A stretch of 64,000 nucleotides of DNA from Hyphomicrobiales bacterium (GCA_021775425.1 JAJFHX010000047.1:103991-167990); one strand, 5' to 3'; positions 8,705-17,061 are shown, numbered from the stretch's first letter. Made by a program: numbers and translations. The notes: a model not told the origin generated them from the sequence alone.

Positions 8705-9173
8705 GAAACTAGAAAAATACATAAGTGTTATTATGGCTTTAACAGTCATGGGGATAGTCTTGTTCTATGACGAATCAGTATCCGTTCTAGTAAGGGATGG
8801 ATCAATCAAACTTGAAAATCTTTACACTAGTTTTTTTGATCTTTTTTCTGTTTTCTCTGCTTTTTTGTTCGGTTTTTACGTTTTTGTTCGTTCAGATGGA
8901 TCTGAATTTTTAATAAAATTTAAGAATACTAAATCACACAAGGTTTTTATCAAATATTTGCTCCATGGCACAACCATGTGCGCATTGGCAATACTAGTTT
9001 GTATCCCGTTGATAGTGGTTGAACCGAAGCCTACTGGAAGTGATGATTTATGGTTTAAATATATAATTTTATGGATTGGTTTTTCTACTTATTCTCTAAC
9101 ATCTGCTTTCCGTGCAACAGTTATTTTTGCAGTTATATCGAGCTTTGATGTCTTAAAACCTGTCAAATCATAG
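8697..9173 (+). CDS. four-TM RexB-like membrane cargo protein
   Basis: A 158-residue inner-membrane protein. Predicted segments are around YISVIMALTVMGIVLFY, FDLFSVFSAFLFGFYVFV, LLHGTTMCALAILVCIPLIV and the C-terminal YIILWIGFSTYSLTSAF..VIFAVI. A long loop joins TM1 and TM2 and a basic cytoplasmic loop (KFKNTKSHK) joins TM2 and TM3. Length, four helices and loop pattern match lambda RexB (144 residues, four TM), an ion channel that depolarises the cell. The ATG at 8697 has GGAG 6 nt upstream inside the preceding gene. The effector role in a two-gene abortive-infection module is inferred from topology and gene order only. Confidence 0.55.
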   Translation: MGKKLEKYISVIMALTVMGIVLFYDESVSVLVRDGSIKLENLYTSFFDLFSVFSAFLFGFYVFVRSDGSEFLIKFKNTKSHKVFIKYLLHGTTMCALAILVCIPLIVVEPKPTGSDDLWFKYIILWIGFSTYSLTSAFRATVIFAVISSFDVLKPVKS

Positions 9174-9176
9174 AAC

Positions 9177-9401
9177 TCAACTCAAACTAAATGACCCGCA
9201 TCCAATAGCTTGTAAACAAGCCACCATAAACGCTGCACTAAATTTCCCCCTAGCCAATTTATTCCTAATATTGGCCTCTTTCTCCTCAATTCCTATCTCC
9301 CCTAATAATTCAACCAATTGCGCATAGGTAACCCCTTTACGCTTTAATTCGGCTTTCAAAATGTTGGAAACCAGCGCTTCCCAGTCTGTTTTTTCAGGCA
9401 T
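9177..9401 (-). CDS. DUF6471 small regulator-like protein
   Basis: A 74-residue protein, MPEKTDWEALVSN..., containing the characteristic stretch LKAELKRKGVTYAQLVELL, then NIRNKLARGKFSAAF and LQAIGC, as in the DUF6471 family. The fold looks like a small helix-turn-helix. The second ATG (9401) is preferred because GGAG sits 6 nt upstream; the first ATG (9407) abuts that ribosome site. It faces the transposase across overlapping divergent promoters, so control of transposition or of itself is a reasonable guess. It ends 3 nt from the RexB-like gene (convergent). Confidence 0.75.
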   Translation of the reverse strand: MPEKTDWEALVSNILKAELKRKGVTYAQLVELLGEIGIEEKEANIRNKLARGKFSAAFMVACLQAIGCGSFSLS

Positions 9402-9411
9402 TTGCATCTCC

Positions 9412-9477
9412 TATAGTAAAAAATATACTATAAACAATACATTTGCCCTTGTAAACAGTATCTATATGTACTATATA
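9412..9477. promoter_or_regulatory. overlapping divergent promoters with TACTATA heptamers
   Basis: Plus strand: TTGTAA (9449-9454), 17 bp, TATATA (9472-9477), reading to the transposase. Minus strand: TTTACA (9455-9450), 17 bp, TATAGT, reading to the DUF6471 gene. The two -35 boxes overlap. The heptamer TACTATA occurs at 9426-9432 and 9469-9475 and inverted at 9412-9418; copies cover both -10 boxes, as an operator would. Confidence 0.55.
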
Positions 9478-9513
9478 TGATGCATAGGCATCGTAGATAG
9501 TTACATTAGGACA

Positions 9514-10479
9514 ATGGCACAACATTTTTTATTATCAGAAAAAGCTCGCACACTGAGCCTCAAAACCATCTACAGGATGGATGAGGATCAGGCGCACCTA
9601 GCTTTCTGTGCCATTCGTTGGAATGATACTGGCGGTAAGCCTGTTTGCCCTCGTTGCGGTTGTACTGAAAGCTACAACATCAAAACTCGTCGCAAACATA
9701 AATGTAAAGCCTGTCATCACCAGTTCTCAGTGACATCAGGCACCATATTTGCCAGTCGCAAAATGGAATATGTAGACTTGCTTGCAGCTATATGCATCTT
9801 TGTGAATAGTGCAAAAGGTATCTCAGCATTACAGCTTTCTCGTGACTTGGATTGCCAATATAAAACGGCTTTTGTTCTTGCTCATAAAATTCGTGAAGCC
9901 ATGGCCTCAGAAGTTCATACAGGCGAACAATTAAACGGTCATGTAGAAGTTGACGGGGCATATTTCGGTGGGCACATTCGTCCTAACAACATTGCTAAAG
10001 AGCGCATCGACCGCCGTCTTAAAAAGCATCAAACAGGCAAGCGCCGTGTTGTTGTGGCCTTACGTGAACGCAACGGACGCACACTTCCCTTTGTAACTCT
10101 TTCTGAAGCTGATGGTGTTGATATTGCCAAGAAACATGTTTCTAAAACAGCCACCATGTCAGCCGATGAAGCAACTCACTGGGATGCGCTACACGCCGTC
10201 TGGGATATTGACCGGATCAATCACAGTGAAGCTTATAGTGATCATGGCAAACATACGAATATGGTTGAAAGCTTTTTCTCCAGATTGCGCCGCATGGTGC
10301 AAGGCCAACACCATCATGTAAGTCCTAAATACCTTTATCAGTACGCAACCAACGCAGCTTGGCTTGAAGACAATCGACGCAATAGCAATGGCGCAAATAC
10401 TTTCGGGGTTTTACAATGTGCGATGATGTCGCCAGTCAGTCGTCAGTGGAAAGGCTATTGGCAGAAGGCTTGTGGATAA
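9514..10479 (+). CDS. IS1595-family transposase (ISXO2-like)
   Basis: A 321-residue enzyme that moves the surrounding element. The N-terminal zinc ribbon is complete (CPRCG..., CKACHHQFSVTSGTIF). The catalytic domain shows the first Asp in GHVEVDGAYFGG, a second Asp in MSADEATHWDALH, and the terminal HTNMVESFFSRLRR motif typical of IS1595 (DD-N/E type). Length matches the family and no frameshift is visible, so it is probably active. Confidence 0.93.
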   Translation: MAQHFLLSEKARTLSLKTIYRMDEDQAHLAFCAIRWNDTGGKPVCPRCGCTESYNIKTRRKHKCKACHHQFSVTSGTIFASRKMEYVDLLAAICIFVNSAKGISALQLSRDLDCQYKTAFVLAHKIREAMASEVHTGEQLNGHVEVDGAYFGGHIRPNNIAKERIDRRLKKHQTGKRRVVVALRERNGRTLPFVTLSEADGVDIAKKHVSKTATMSADEATHWDALHAVWDIDRINHSEAYSDHGKHTNMVESFFSRLRRMVQGQHHHVSPKYLYQYATNAAWLEDNRRNSNGANTFGVLQCAMMSPVSRQWKGYWQKACG

Positions 10480-10714
10480 CACCTTTTTCAGATGGGCCGA
10501 ATCATTGACTGCTCAATGTCAAATACCCAAACTAGCAGGGTTTATTTTGAGAGATTCTCACAAATAAATAAGCCAGCAGCACGTGTTCAAGACGTACTCC
10601 TGGCTTAGGATTTAGAACCGCCAACGACGGGCAGTATGTGATCACGAATAAGAGAATACGTTTATTCATTTTTATGTCAAGACTCGTTGTGGCATTTTGC
10701 AAGGAATAAAACCA
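10480..10714. other. gap between transposase and KilA-N gene
   Basis: It holds a nested hairpin at 10571-10605: AGCCAG pairs with CTGGCT, and an inner ACGT pairs with ACGT around a GTTCAAG loop. There is no T-run, so it is not an ordinary terminator. An AAGGA ribosome site for the next gene lies at 10701-10705. Confidence 0.4.
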
Positions 10715-11500
10715 ATGACCGCCAATACGCAATTGCGACTACGAGGGAAGTTAGTATCCGAAGATAATAATGGAAATATCAATCTCAAGGATATATGGGT
10801 CATAGCTGGCTCGACACTAAACAAGGACCCTTATCAATGGAGCCGTCGAGATATTGGAAAACATTTTATTGACGCTGCTTACAAAAAAATAACTGGAAAA
10901 GAAATTAGGTGTTTAACACCTAATAAGAGGAAAAAAGCATTAACTTCAGTGTTTTATGGCAAGAAGGGGCGAAGTGGCGCTACTTTTGCTCATCCATTAA
11001 TAGCTGCAAAATATGCGGGGTACTTAGATCCTAATCTTGAGGTGAAAATAGTTGAGGTTTGGCTTAGATATAGAGCTGGCGACCCTAAGTTAGCGGATGA
11101 GATCCTCGAACGTGCATCAGCCGAAGCCAATAGATGGGCAGGTCTTAGAGCCATCTCAAGGGCTGTCAGAAATGGTTATACATCTACACTTAAGTTGCAC
11201 GGCACAACAGGTTATGGCTATGCCAATTGCACAAATGTTATCTACAGACAGATACTTGGCGCTAATGCTAAACAGCTTCTTAATAGTCAAGGACTACAAG
11301 AAAGCGATAATCTAAGAGATAACTTACCTGAGAGGTCCCTATCTTTCGTGACTGCTGCGGAATCATTGGCTACAGAGAGAATTGAAGAAGAGGATTGTTT
11401 CGGATTCAGTGAATGTTACCAAGCATCCAAACGCAGCGCTGGATACTTGAAGGAAGCGATAGAAAAAGACAGGGCCGATAGGGTCAAAAAAGCTTCATAG
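10715..11500 (+). CDS. KilA-N domain cargo protein
   Basis: A 261-residue protein. The central stretch (about residues 40-125) ends in ATFAHPLIAAKYAGYLDPNLEVKIVEVW, typed here in part: the HPLIA..A.YLDP pattern is the KilA-N signature, a DNA-binding domain of phage antirepressors and large DNA viruses. The C-terminal part is charged and helical, ending KEAIEKDRADRVKKAS. The ATG at 10715 is preferred over an upstream TTG because AAGGA is 9 nt before it. Its function as cargo is unknown; a phage-derived regulator is the simplest reading. Confidence 0.8.
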   Translation: MTANTQLRLRGKLVSEDNNGNINLKDIWVIAGSTLNKDPYQWSRRDIGKHFIDAAYKKITGKEIRCLTPNKRKKALTSVFYGKKGRSGATFAHPLIAAKYAGYLDPNLEVKIVEVWLRYRAGDPKLADEILERASAEANRWAGLRAISRAVRNGYTSTLKLHGTTGYGYANCTNVIYRQILGANAKQLLNSQGLQESDNLRDNLPERSLSFVTAAESLATERIEEEDCFGFSECYQASKRSAGYLKEAIEKDRADRVKKAS

Positions 11501-11517
11501 TTATTATTGAGGCAGGA

Positions 11518-11988
11518 TTAAACCTGCCTCAACTCCCATAACAAATTCCCCCGATTATCGGGAGCTGACCGAACAACCCCATTCTTCTTTAATATTCTAA
11601 GAGCTTTGCTCACACGCCTTGTTAATTGAGTGAGGTAATTTCTATCTCTTTCATCCTCACCCCTTGTCGAGATTAATAAACGCGCTATCTCACGGCTTCC
11701 CAAAGGTTCATCAGCATGTCTCAGCTCTGTTAATATGCCTTTAGTAAGCTCACCACGTCCAAATATAACTTCCCGCTTTTGACGTGGCATAGCGGCGTCT
11801 AAATCGCCCTCATAGCCTAAAGTTGTGAGGGTTCTATCAATTGCCCCTATATCGTTTTTGATTTCTGCTAGCCTGTCACGGATTAGAATAGCTTCGTTAA
11901 ACAATTCAGCTCTTTTAGTGAGAAGCCCATTGACAGTGTGTGAGTAATCAGTTAGTCTTGCTCTGGCTATATTTGTTATTTTTCTCAT
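11518..11988 (-). CDS. coiled-coil / winged-helix cargo protein
   Basis: A 156-residue protein of unknown family. The N-terminal third is a charged helix with coiled-coil character (AELFNEAILIRDRLAEIKND). The C-terminal half looks like a winged helix (LTKGILTELRHADEPLGSREIARLL, then a basic helix VSKALRILKKNGVV and a wing NRGNLLWEL). Its start codon forms the edge of a 28-bp perfect palindrome, suggesting autoregulation. It is convergent with the KilA-N gene, with only 17 bp between stops. Confidence 0.65.
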   Translation of the reverse strand: MRKITNIARARLTDYSHTVNGLLTKRAELFNEAILIRDRLAEIKNDIGAIDRTLTTLGYEGDLDAAMPRQKREVIFGRGELTKGILTELRHADEPLGSREIARLLISTRGEDERDRNYLTQLTRRVSKALRILKKNGVVRSAPDNRGNLLWELRQV

Positions 11989-12013
11989 ACCCTAATGTTA
12001 ACATTAGGGTATG
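11986..12013. promoter_or_regulatory. 28-bp perfect palindrome at the gene start
   Basis: The half site is CATACCCTAATGTT and the second half is its exact reverse complement. The outermost CAT is the start codon of the minus-strand gene, so a protein bound here would block transcription or translation initiation. It lies 18 bp inside the right terminal repeat. Confidence 0.65.
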
Positions 12014-12031
12014 ATTTGATCAGTCATAATC

Positions 12032-12056
12032 TTGGTGCGTTTGCTACATAACAGCG
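12032..12056 (-). repeat. right terminal inverted repeat of the transposon
   Basis: Exact reverse complement of 7730-7754 over 25 bases. It is followed immediately by the duplicated target octamer. Confidence 0.93.
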
Positions 12057-12064
12057 TATTTTTC
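12057..12064. repeat. right target-site duplication, TATTTTTC
   Basis: Identical to 7722-7729 and directly abutting the right terminal repeat. Confidence 0.9.
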
Positions 12065-12112
12065 TATATAATCTGAGATAAAATTAAACTCATTTAAGAA
12101 TATGGAGCTGAT

Positions 12113-13030
12113 ATGAGCTGGATTCCGGGTGCTGACGCTGACGTTGATCTGAACTGCCCTGAAATGGTGGAGATGGTGATTATACCGCGCACCGGGGATA
12201 TTGGTAACTTTGAAGTGCGCCGGGCGCTGCCATTTAAAAACAAAAGAATGGTTGGGCCGTTTATTTTCTGGGATCAGATGGGGCCGGGTGAATTTTTAAC
12301 CGGTGAAGGGGTTGATGTCAGGCCGCATCCGCATATTGGTCTTTCAACTGTGACTTATCTGTTTGACGGCTCAATGGACCATAAAGACAGCCTTGGCAAT
12401 GATATGAGAATTGTGCCTGGGGATGTGAACCTGATGACAGCCGGCGCGGGAATAGTTCATTCAGAGAGAACAGGCGAGGATGTACGACTGCACCCTTCAC
12501 GACTTTATGGCATTCAGAGCTGGATTGCCCAACCAAAAGAACGAGAAGATGGAGCGGCGGCTTTTTCCCATGTGGAAGAACAGCATTTGCCGTCCTTTGA
12601 TGCCGAGGGTGCAAAGGGGCGGGTCATTCTCGGTTCTTTTTCGGGTCTTAAATCCCCGGTGGAGACTGAATGGGACACGCTTTATGTCGATGTTGCACTT
12701 GAAGACGGAGCTAAACTGAGCATCCCAAAAACCACTGAAGAGCGGGCGCTCTATGTGCTGGACGGCCAAATTGAGATTGGTGGTGTTCGCTATGAACCGC
12801 AACAGATGATGGTGCTCAGGCCTGGTGATGATGTGGTTGTTGAAGCGAAAAGCTTTGTGCGGATGATGCTGCTTGGCGGGGCGACAATGGACGGGCCGCG
12901 GCACATCTGGTGGAATTTTGTTGCTTCCAGTAAAGAGCGGCTGGAACAGGCCAAACAGGACTGGAAGGATGGAAAATTTGCAAAAGTGCCTGGCGACGAT
13001 GAAGAATTTATTCCGTTGCCGGAGAAGTAG
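12113..13030 (+). CDS. pirin family protein
   Basis: A 305-residue bicupin of the pirin type. The N-terminal cupin has the conserved metal-binding motif RPHPHIGLSTVTYLF and a later GIVHSER with the third His and the Glu. Family members include quercetinases and redox-sensing regulators; substrate and role here cannot be assigned. The start has TGGAG 5 nt upstream. The transposon is inserted just upstream, between positions 7729 and 12057, and may have separated this gene from its original promoter. Confidence 0.88.
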   Translation: MSWIPGADADVDLNCPEMVEMVIIPRTGDIGNFEVRRALPFKNKRMVGPFIFWDQMGPGEFLTGEGVDVRPHPHIGLSTVTYLFDGSMDHKDSLGNDMRIVPGDVNLMTAGAGIVHSERTGEDVRLHPSRLYGIQSWIAQPKEREDGAAAFSHVEEQHLPSFDAEGAKGRVILGSFSGLKSPVETEWDTLYVDVALEDGAKLSIPKTTEERALYVLDGQIEIGGVRYEPQQMMVLRPGDDVVVEAKSFVRMMLLGGATMDGPRHIWWNFVASSKERLEQAKQDWKDGKFAKVPGDDEEFIPLPEK

Positions 13031-13333
13031 TCGATTAAGACTGCTTATTATTGTCAGATCTGTAATTTATCCTTCAAGTGTTTGATGGCATGGCAGGCTA
13101 GGGCGTCCTCAAATTATCAGCCGAATAAAAGAGAACAAACTTTCTGCTAAGTTTTTTGATATTTTTATGCAAATGCACTTGAAAACAGCATTGTCCATTT
13201 CCATATAGCAGCACAAGGACTTTCCATATCTAACTTATCCAACGTTTTAAAAAATTCCATAAATTGCTGATTTTCAAACAGAATCTATAAGCTCGTTTCG
13301 AGCTATCTGCTTATTTAGAGGAGCATCATTTTC
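13031..13333. other. intergenic region before the molybdenum hydroxylase operon
   Basis: About 300 bp of AT-rich sequence without a recognisable gene, repeat or terminator. AGAGGAGC just before the next start is the ribosome site of the operon's first gene. Confidence 0.4.
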
Positions 13334-13795
13334 ATGTCTATCACTCTTAATGTTAACGGGGAACAGAGGCAGGTTGATGCCGCTGAAGATACGCCCCTAC
13401 TCTGGATTATTCGTGACGAATTAAACCTGACAGGCACCAAATTTGGTTGCGGGGTTGCATCCTGCGGTGCGTGTACCGTTCATGTTGACGGTCAGCCGGT
13501 GCGTTCCTGTCAGACAAGTGTCGGCGATTTAACAGACGCCAAAATCACAACAATTGAAGGGTTATCTGGTAAAGCGACTGAGGCCGTTCAATCCGCATGG
13601 CGGGAGTTGAATGTTGTTCAGTGCGGTTATTGTCAATCCGGGCAGATTATGTCTGCTGTAGGTTTGCTCAGTTCTAATCCGAAACCAACTGATCAGGATA
13701 TTGATGACGCCATGCAGGGGAATGCCTGCCGCTGCGCCACTTATCAACGTATTAAAGCTGCTATTCATCTGGCCGCTACAAAGATGGAGGCATAG
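13334..13795 (+). CDS. molybdenum hydroxylase, small [2Fe-2S] subunit
   Basis: A 153-residue electron-transfer subunit of the xanthine oxidase family (IorA/CoxS type). The N-terminal plant-type ferredoxin cluster is bound by Cys in [16 protein letters not shown] and RSCQ; the second cluster by [10 protein letters not shown] and [12 protein letters not shown]. All eight cysteines are present. It has no signal peptide, although the partner large subunit has a Tat signal, so it is probably exported with it as a folded complex. No FAD subunit is encoded nearby, which points to an isoquinoline-oxidoreductase or aldehyde-dehydrogenase type two-subunit enzyme. Confidence 0.92.
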   Translation: MSITLNVNGEQRQVDAAEDTPLLWIIRDELNLTGTKFGCGVASCGACTVHVDGQPVRSCQTSVGDLTDAKITTIEGLSGKATEAVQSAWRELNVVQCGYCQSGQIMSAVGLLSSNPKPTDQDIDDAMQGNACRCATYQRIKAAIHLAATKMEA

Positions 13796-13799
13796 ATTT

Positions 13800-16010
13800 A
13801 TGAATATTCAAACATCACGCCGTGATTTATTAAAGGGCATGGCTGCCTCTGGTGCCGCGCTTGTTATCGGGTTTAACCCCAAGGGTGTGCTTTCATCAGG
13901 CATTGCACAAGCTGCAGAAAAAATGGGCAGTGCTGCCAGCTCAGCTCTGAACCCGTTTGTTAAAATATCCGCTGACGGCATTGTAACAGTTGTTCTCAAG
14001 CATTTTGAAATGGGACAAGGGACAACAACTGGACTAACGACGCTTGTTGCTGAAGAGCTTGACGCTGACTGGGAGAAAGTTCAGATCGAATTTGCCCCAG
14101 CTGATCATGAAAAATATAAAAACCTCGCCTTTGGGGCACAGGGAACGGGTGGCTCAACCGCGATTGCAAACTCTTATATGCAATATCGTACAGCCGGCGC
14201 AGCAGCACGGGCTGTGATTGTTGAAGCGGCTGCCAAGCAATGGGGTGTTGAAGCAAAAGACATTTCAATTGAAAAAGGCGTTTTAAAAGCCGGTGATAAA
14301 ACGGGCTCTTATGGTGACTTTATCAAAGACGCTGCCACGCTTAAATTACCTGAAAAACCAACACTTAAATCATCTGACCAGTTCAATCTGATTGGTAAAC
14401 AAGAGCTTTCCCGCAAAGACAATAGCGGTAAAACAGATGGCACCGCCATGTTTGCGATGGATGTAAAAGTGCCGAATATGGTTTATACGGTCATTTTGAG
14501 ATCCCCGCGGTTTGGTGGTACTTTAACAAGCTTTAACAGTGAAAAGGCCAAGGCTGTGAAAGGCTTTGTTGATGCCAAAGAACTGGCGAACAAGGCCGGT
14601 GTTGCCGTATATGCCAGCTCAACCTGGTCTGCCATACAGGCGCGCAAGGCAATAGAGGCGAAATGGGATTTCTCTAAAGCTGAGAACCGCTCTACCAAAG
14701 ACATTATTAACGGGCATAAGGAGTTACTTGCGAAAGACCCGCAATTTAATGCCCGCAAAGATGGTGACTTTGCCAAAACCAATGCTGCTATAGATGCCGC
14801 GCCTAAAAAGGTTGAGGCGGAATTTATTTTGCCGCATCTGGCACATGCACCGATGGAACCACTTAACTGCGTGATTGAGCCTACTGCTGATGGCGGCGTG
14901 ATTTTGCATGATGGTTGTCAGTTCCCGGCACTGGTTCACCCGACTGTTGCCAAAGTGCTTGAGCTGAAGCCAGAGCAGGTATCTATCAAAACTTATTATG
15001 CTGGTGGATCTTTTGGGCGCCGGGCAAATGGGCAGAGTGACTATGCGGTTGAAGCGGCCCTTGCCTTTAAAGCGCTTGGCGGCAAGACGCCTGTGAAACT
15101 TGTCTGGACACGTGAAGATGATCTTGCTGGCGGTTATTACCGACCTATGGCGGCGCATAAAGTTCGGATTGGCATCACTGATAAGGGTGAGATAGCCGGA
15201 TGGGGTCATAAGATTGTGACTCAGTCCATTGCCAAAGGTACGCCGTTTGAAGCTGGCATGGTTAAAGAAGGTGTTGATGATACCTCAGTTGAAGGTGTGG
15301 CTGATGCTGAATACAGCATCCCGCAACTCGCTGTTGGTCTCACCAACTGGGAATCGCCAATGCATATCTTGTGGTGGCGCTCTGTTGGTCACAGCCATTC
15401 CGCTTATGTGATGGAAGTGGCGATGGACCTTGCCGCGAAAGCTGCTGGCAAAGACCCGGTGGAATTTCGTCTTGGCATGCTTGCCAGTGATAGCAAAGAC
15501 CACCAGCGGCTTAGCGGTGTGATCAAACTGGCGGCTGAAAAAGCTGACTGGGGCAAAGCACTGCCCAAGGGCCGGGCTCGCGGTATTGCGGCGCATAAAT
15601 CGTTTAATTCTTATGTTGCTCAGGTGGTGGAGATTTCTTCCAATGATGATGACATTAAGATTGAACGGGTTGTATGCGCGGTTGATTGCGGCGTTGCTGT
15701 TAATCCGGATGTGATTAATGCGCAAATGGAAGGCGGCATTGGTTATGCCCTTGGTGCGGTTATGCGTAACCAGATCACGCTTGACGAAGGTGTTGTGGAG
15801 CAAGCCAACTTCCCTGATTATGAACCTTTAAGGATCACTGATATTGGCAAAATTGATGTGCATATTGTGCCTTCAACGGAAGCGCCAACCGGTGTTGGGG
15901 AACCTGGTGTTCCTCCTGCTGGGCCGGCGCTTGCGAATGCCATTCTCAGTTTAACCGGCAAGGCCCCGTTGACACTGCCAATGGCTGAAAATGGGGTGAG
16001 CTTTGTCTAA
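13800..16010 (+). CDS. molybdenum hydroxylase, large Moco-binding subunit (Tat-exported)
   Basis: A 736-residue catalytic subunit of the IorB/aldehyde-dehydrogenase group. The N-terminus SRRDLLKGMAASGAALVIGF is a Tat signal, so the folded enzyme should act in the periplasm. Conserved stretches include FEMGQGTTTGLTTLVAEEL, GGSFGRRANGQSDY and the C-terminal PTGVGEPGVPPAGPA with the catalytic Glu. The ATG at 13800 is chosen because GGAGG lies 9 nt upstream and the Tat motif follows directly; a longer frame would run into the small-subunit gene. The substrate (aldehyde or N-heterocycle) cannot be told from sequence. Confidence 0.9.
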   Translation: MNIQTSRRDLLKGMAASGAALVIGFNPKGVLSSGIAQAAEKMGSAASSALNPFVKISADGIVTVVLKHFEMGQGTTTGLTTLVAEELDADWEKVQIEFAPADHEKYKNLAFGAQGTGGSTAIANSYMQYRTAGAAARAVIVEAAAKQWGVEAKDISIEKGVLKAGDKTGSYGDFIKDAATLKLPEKPTLKSSDQFNLIGKQELSRKDNSGKTDGTAMFAMDVKVPNMVYTVILRSPRFGGTLTSFNSEKAKAVKGFVDAKELANKAGVAVYASSTWSAIQARKAIEAKWDFSKAENRSTKDIINGHKELLAKDPQFNARKDGDFAKTNAAIDAAPKKVEAEFILPHLAHAPMEPLNCVIEPTADGGVILHDGCQFPALVHPTVAKVLELKPEQVSIKTYYAGGSFGRRANGQSDYAVEAALAFKALGGKTPVKLVWTREDDLAGGYYRPMAAHKVRIGITDKGEIAGWGHKIVTQSIAKGTPFEAGMVKEGVDDTSVEGVADAEYSIPQLAVGLTNWESPMHILWWRSVGHSHSAYVMEVAMDLAAKAAGKDPVEFRLGMLASDSKDHQRLSGVIKLAAEKADWGKALPKGRARGIAAHKSFNSYVAQVVEISSNDDDIKIERVVCAVDCGVAVNPDVINAQMEGGIGYALGAVMRNQITLDEGVVEQANFPDYEPLRITDIGKIDVHIVPSTEAPTGVGEPGVPPAGPALANAILSLTGKAPLTLPMAENGVSFV

Positions 16011-17061
16011 ACCGCACACCCCGCAAATGCAGTTGCCCGTTAATGCACGTTCCCCTTCAATTGGGGAGCGTGCACTACTGGATGTGAGTTCTGTGCATGG
16101 GGATGAAGCCAGCTATGTTGAAAATGCATTGCCATATCTTGCTCACTGGCAAAAGCAGGGTGAAAAAACGGCTCTTGTTACTTTAGTGGAGCGGGACGGA
16201 TCTTCGCCGCGTCCGATCGGGGCGCAAATGGCGATTGGTGCCTCTGGCTTAGCTGTTGGTCATATTGCGGCAGATTGTTTGCATGAAGCCATTGTTGAGG
16301 AAGCAAAAGCGGCCATTCTTGCGGGTGAAAACAGGCTGGTTCGCTATGGCAAGGGATCGCCTTATATTGACCTCAAACTGCCATGTGGCAGCGGGATTGA
16401 TTTGTATTTTGATGTCTGCCTCGCGCCGCAACAGATTGAAACTATGGCTCGTTTTTTTGATGAGCGAAAAGCGTTTACGCTTTCTATGGATATGGCAACG
16501 GGCAAATCTGAAATTAGTCCTTTAATGCATGGTGTTAAAAACGGGCGAAGCGGCGCTGGCAATATGCTGATGCAGCGCAATTATTTTCCGCCGATCCGTT
16601 TACTCATCGCAGGGAATGGCCCTTCCGTATTGTCATTAGCCCGGCTTGCAGCTGAAACTGGTTTTTCTTCGCTTATCTGTTCGACTGATGATCAGACGCT
16701 GGAGTTCGCCAGGCAGCAGGGATTTGAGGCGAGAGCTCTGGATGATATCGCTGAGTATGGCTCTGTTTATACAGATGATTACACAGCTGTTGTGCTGCTG
16801 TTTCATGACCATGAAAAAGAGCTACCTGTCTATCAGGAACTGTTACCACTTTCACCATTTTATCTCGGCGCCATGGGTAGCCGTAACACGCATTTGGCCC
16901 GCATAGACGGGTTAAGGTCTTTCGGGTTTAGCGAGGAAGACCTTGCAAGGATCAAAGGGCCTATTGGTTTGATACCCGTTGCGAAAAGCCCTTCCCTGCT
17001 CGCGCTATCTGTTTTGTCAGATATTTTAAATGAGGCGCAGCTTCGTGAGTTTGTATGCTAA
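16003..17061 (+). CDS. XdhC/CoxI family Moco maturation factor
   Basis: A 352-residue XdhC-type protein that typically binds and sulfurates the molybdenum cofactor and inserts it into the hydroxylase encoded just upstream. The N-terminal XdhC motif GSSPRPIGAQMAIG and LPCGSGIDLYFDV are visible, and the C-terminal Rossmann-like domain includes FYLGAMGSRNTHLARID and IGLIPVAKSPSLLALSVL. It starts with TTG inside the stop of the large subunit (8-nt overlap) with GGGGTGAG upstream; an in-frame ATG at 16027 is the alternative. Confidence 0.88.
   Translation: MSKPHTPQMQLPVNARSPSIGERALLDVSSVHGDEASYVENALPYLAHWQKQGEKTALVTLVERDGSSPRPIGAQMAIGASGLAVGHIAADCLHEAIVEEAKAAILAGENRLVRYGKGSPYIDLKLPCGSGIDLYFDVCLAPQQIETMARFFDERKAFTLSMDMATGKSEISPLMHGVKNGRSGAGNMLMQRNYFPPIRLLIAGNGPSVLSLARLAAETGFSSLICSTDDQTLEFARQQGFEARALDDIAEYGSVYTDDYTAVVLLFHDHEKELPVYQELLPLSPFYLGAMGSRNTHLARIDGLRSFGFSEEDLARIKGPIGLIPVAKSPSLLALSVLSDILNEAQLREFVC

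Larger units (their letters stand above)
7730..12056. mobile_element. IS1595-family transposon with cargo genes (4,327 bp)
   Basis: The element is bounded by perfect 25-bp inverted repeats (7730-7754 and 12032-12056) and flanked by the 8-bp direct repeat TATTTTTC. It encodes an IS1595-type transposase in the middle plus five other genes, and its left half is visibly more AT-rich than the flanks. Passenger genes are known in some IS1595 subgroups. It sits between the sensor-kinase stop and the pirin gene and breaks no gene. Intact ends, intact transposase and an exact duplication suggest a recent, possibly still mobile insertion. Confidence 0.92.

Noticed and set aside
7730..12056. Small prophage or integrative element
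   Set aside because: KilA-N and RexAB-like genes suggested a phage, but there is no integrase, capsid or att repeat, while terminal repeats and an 8-bp duplication fit IS1595.
13701..13799. Longer N-terminus of the Moco subunit
   Set aside because: It overlaps the 2Fe-2S gene and would bury the Tat signal; GGAGG supports 13800.
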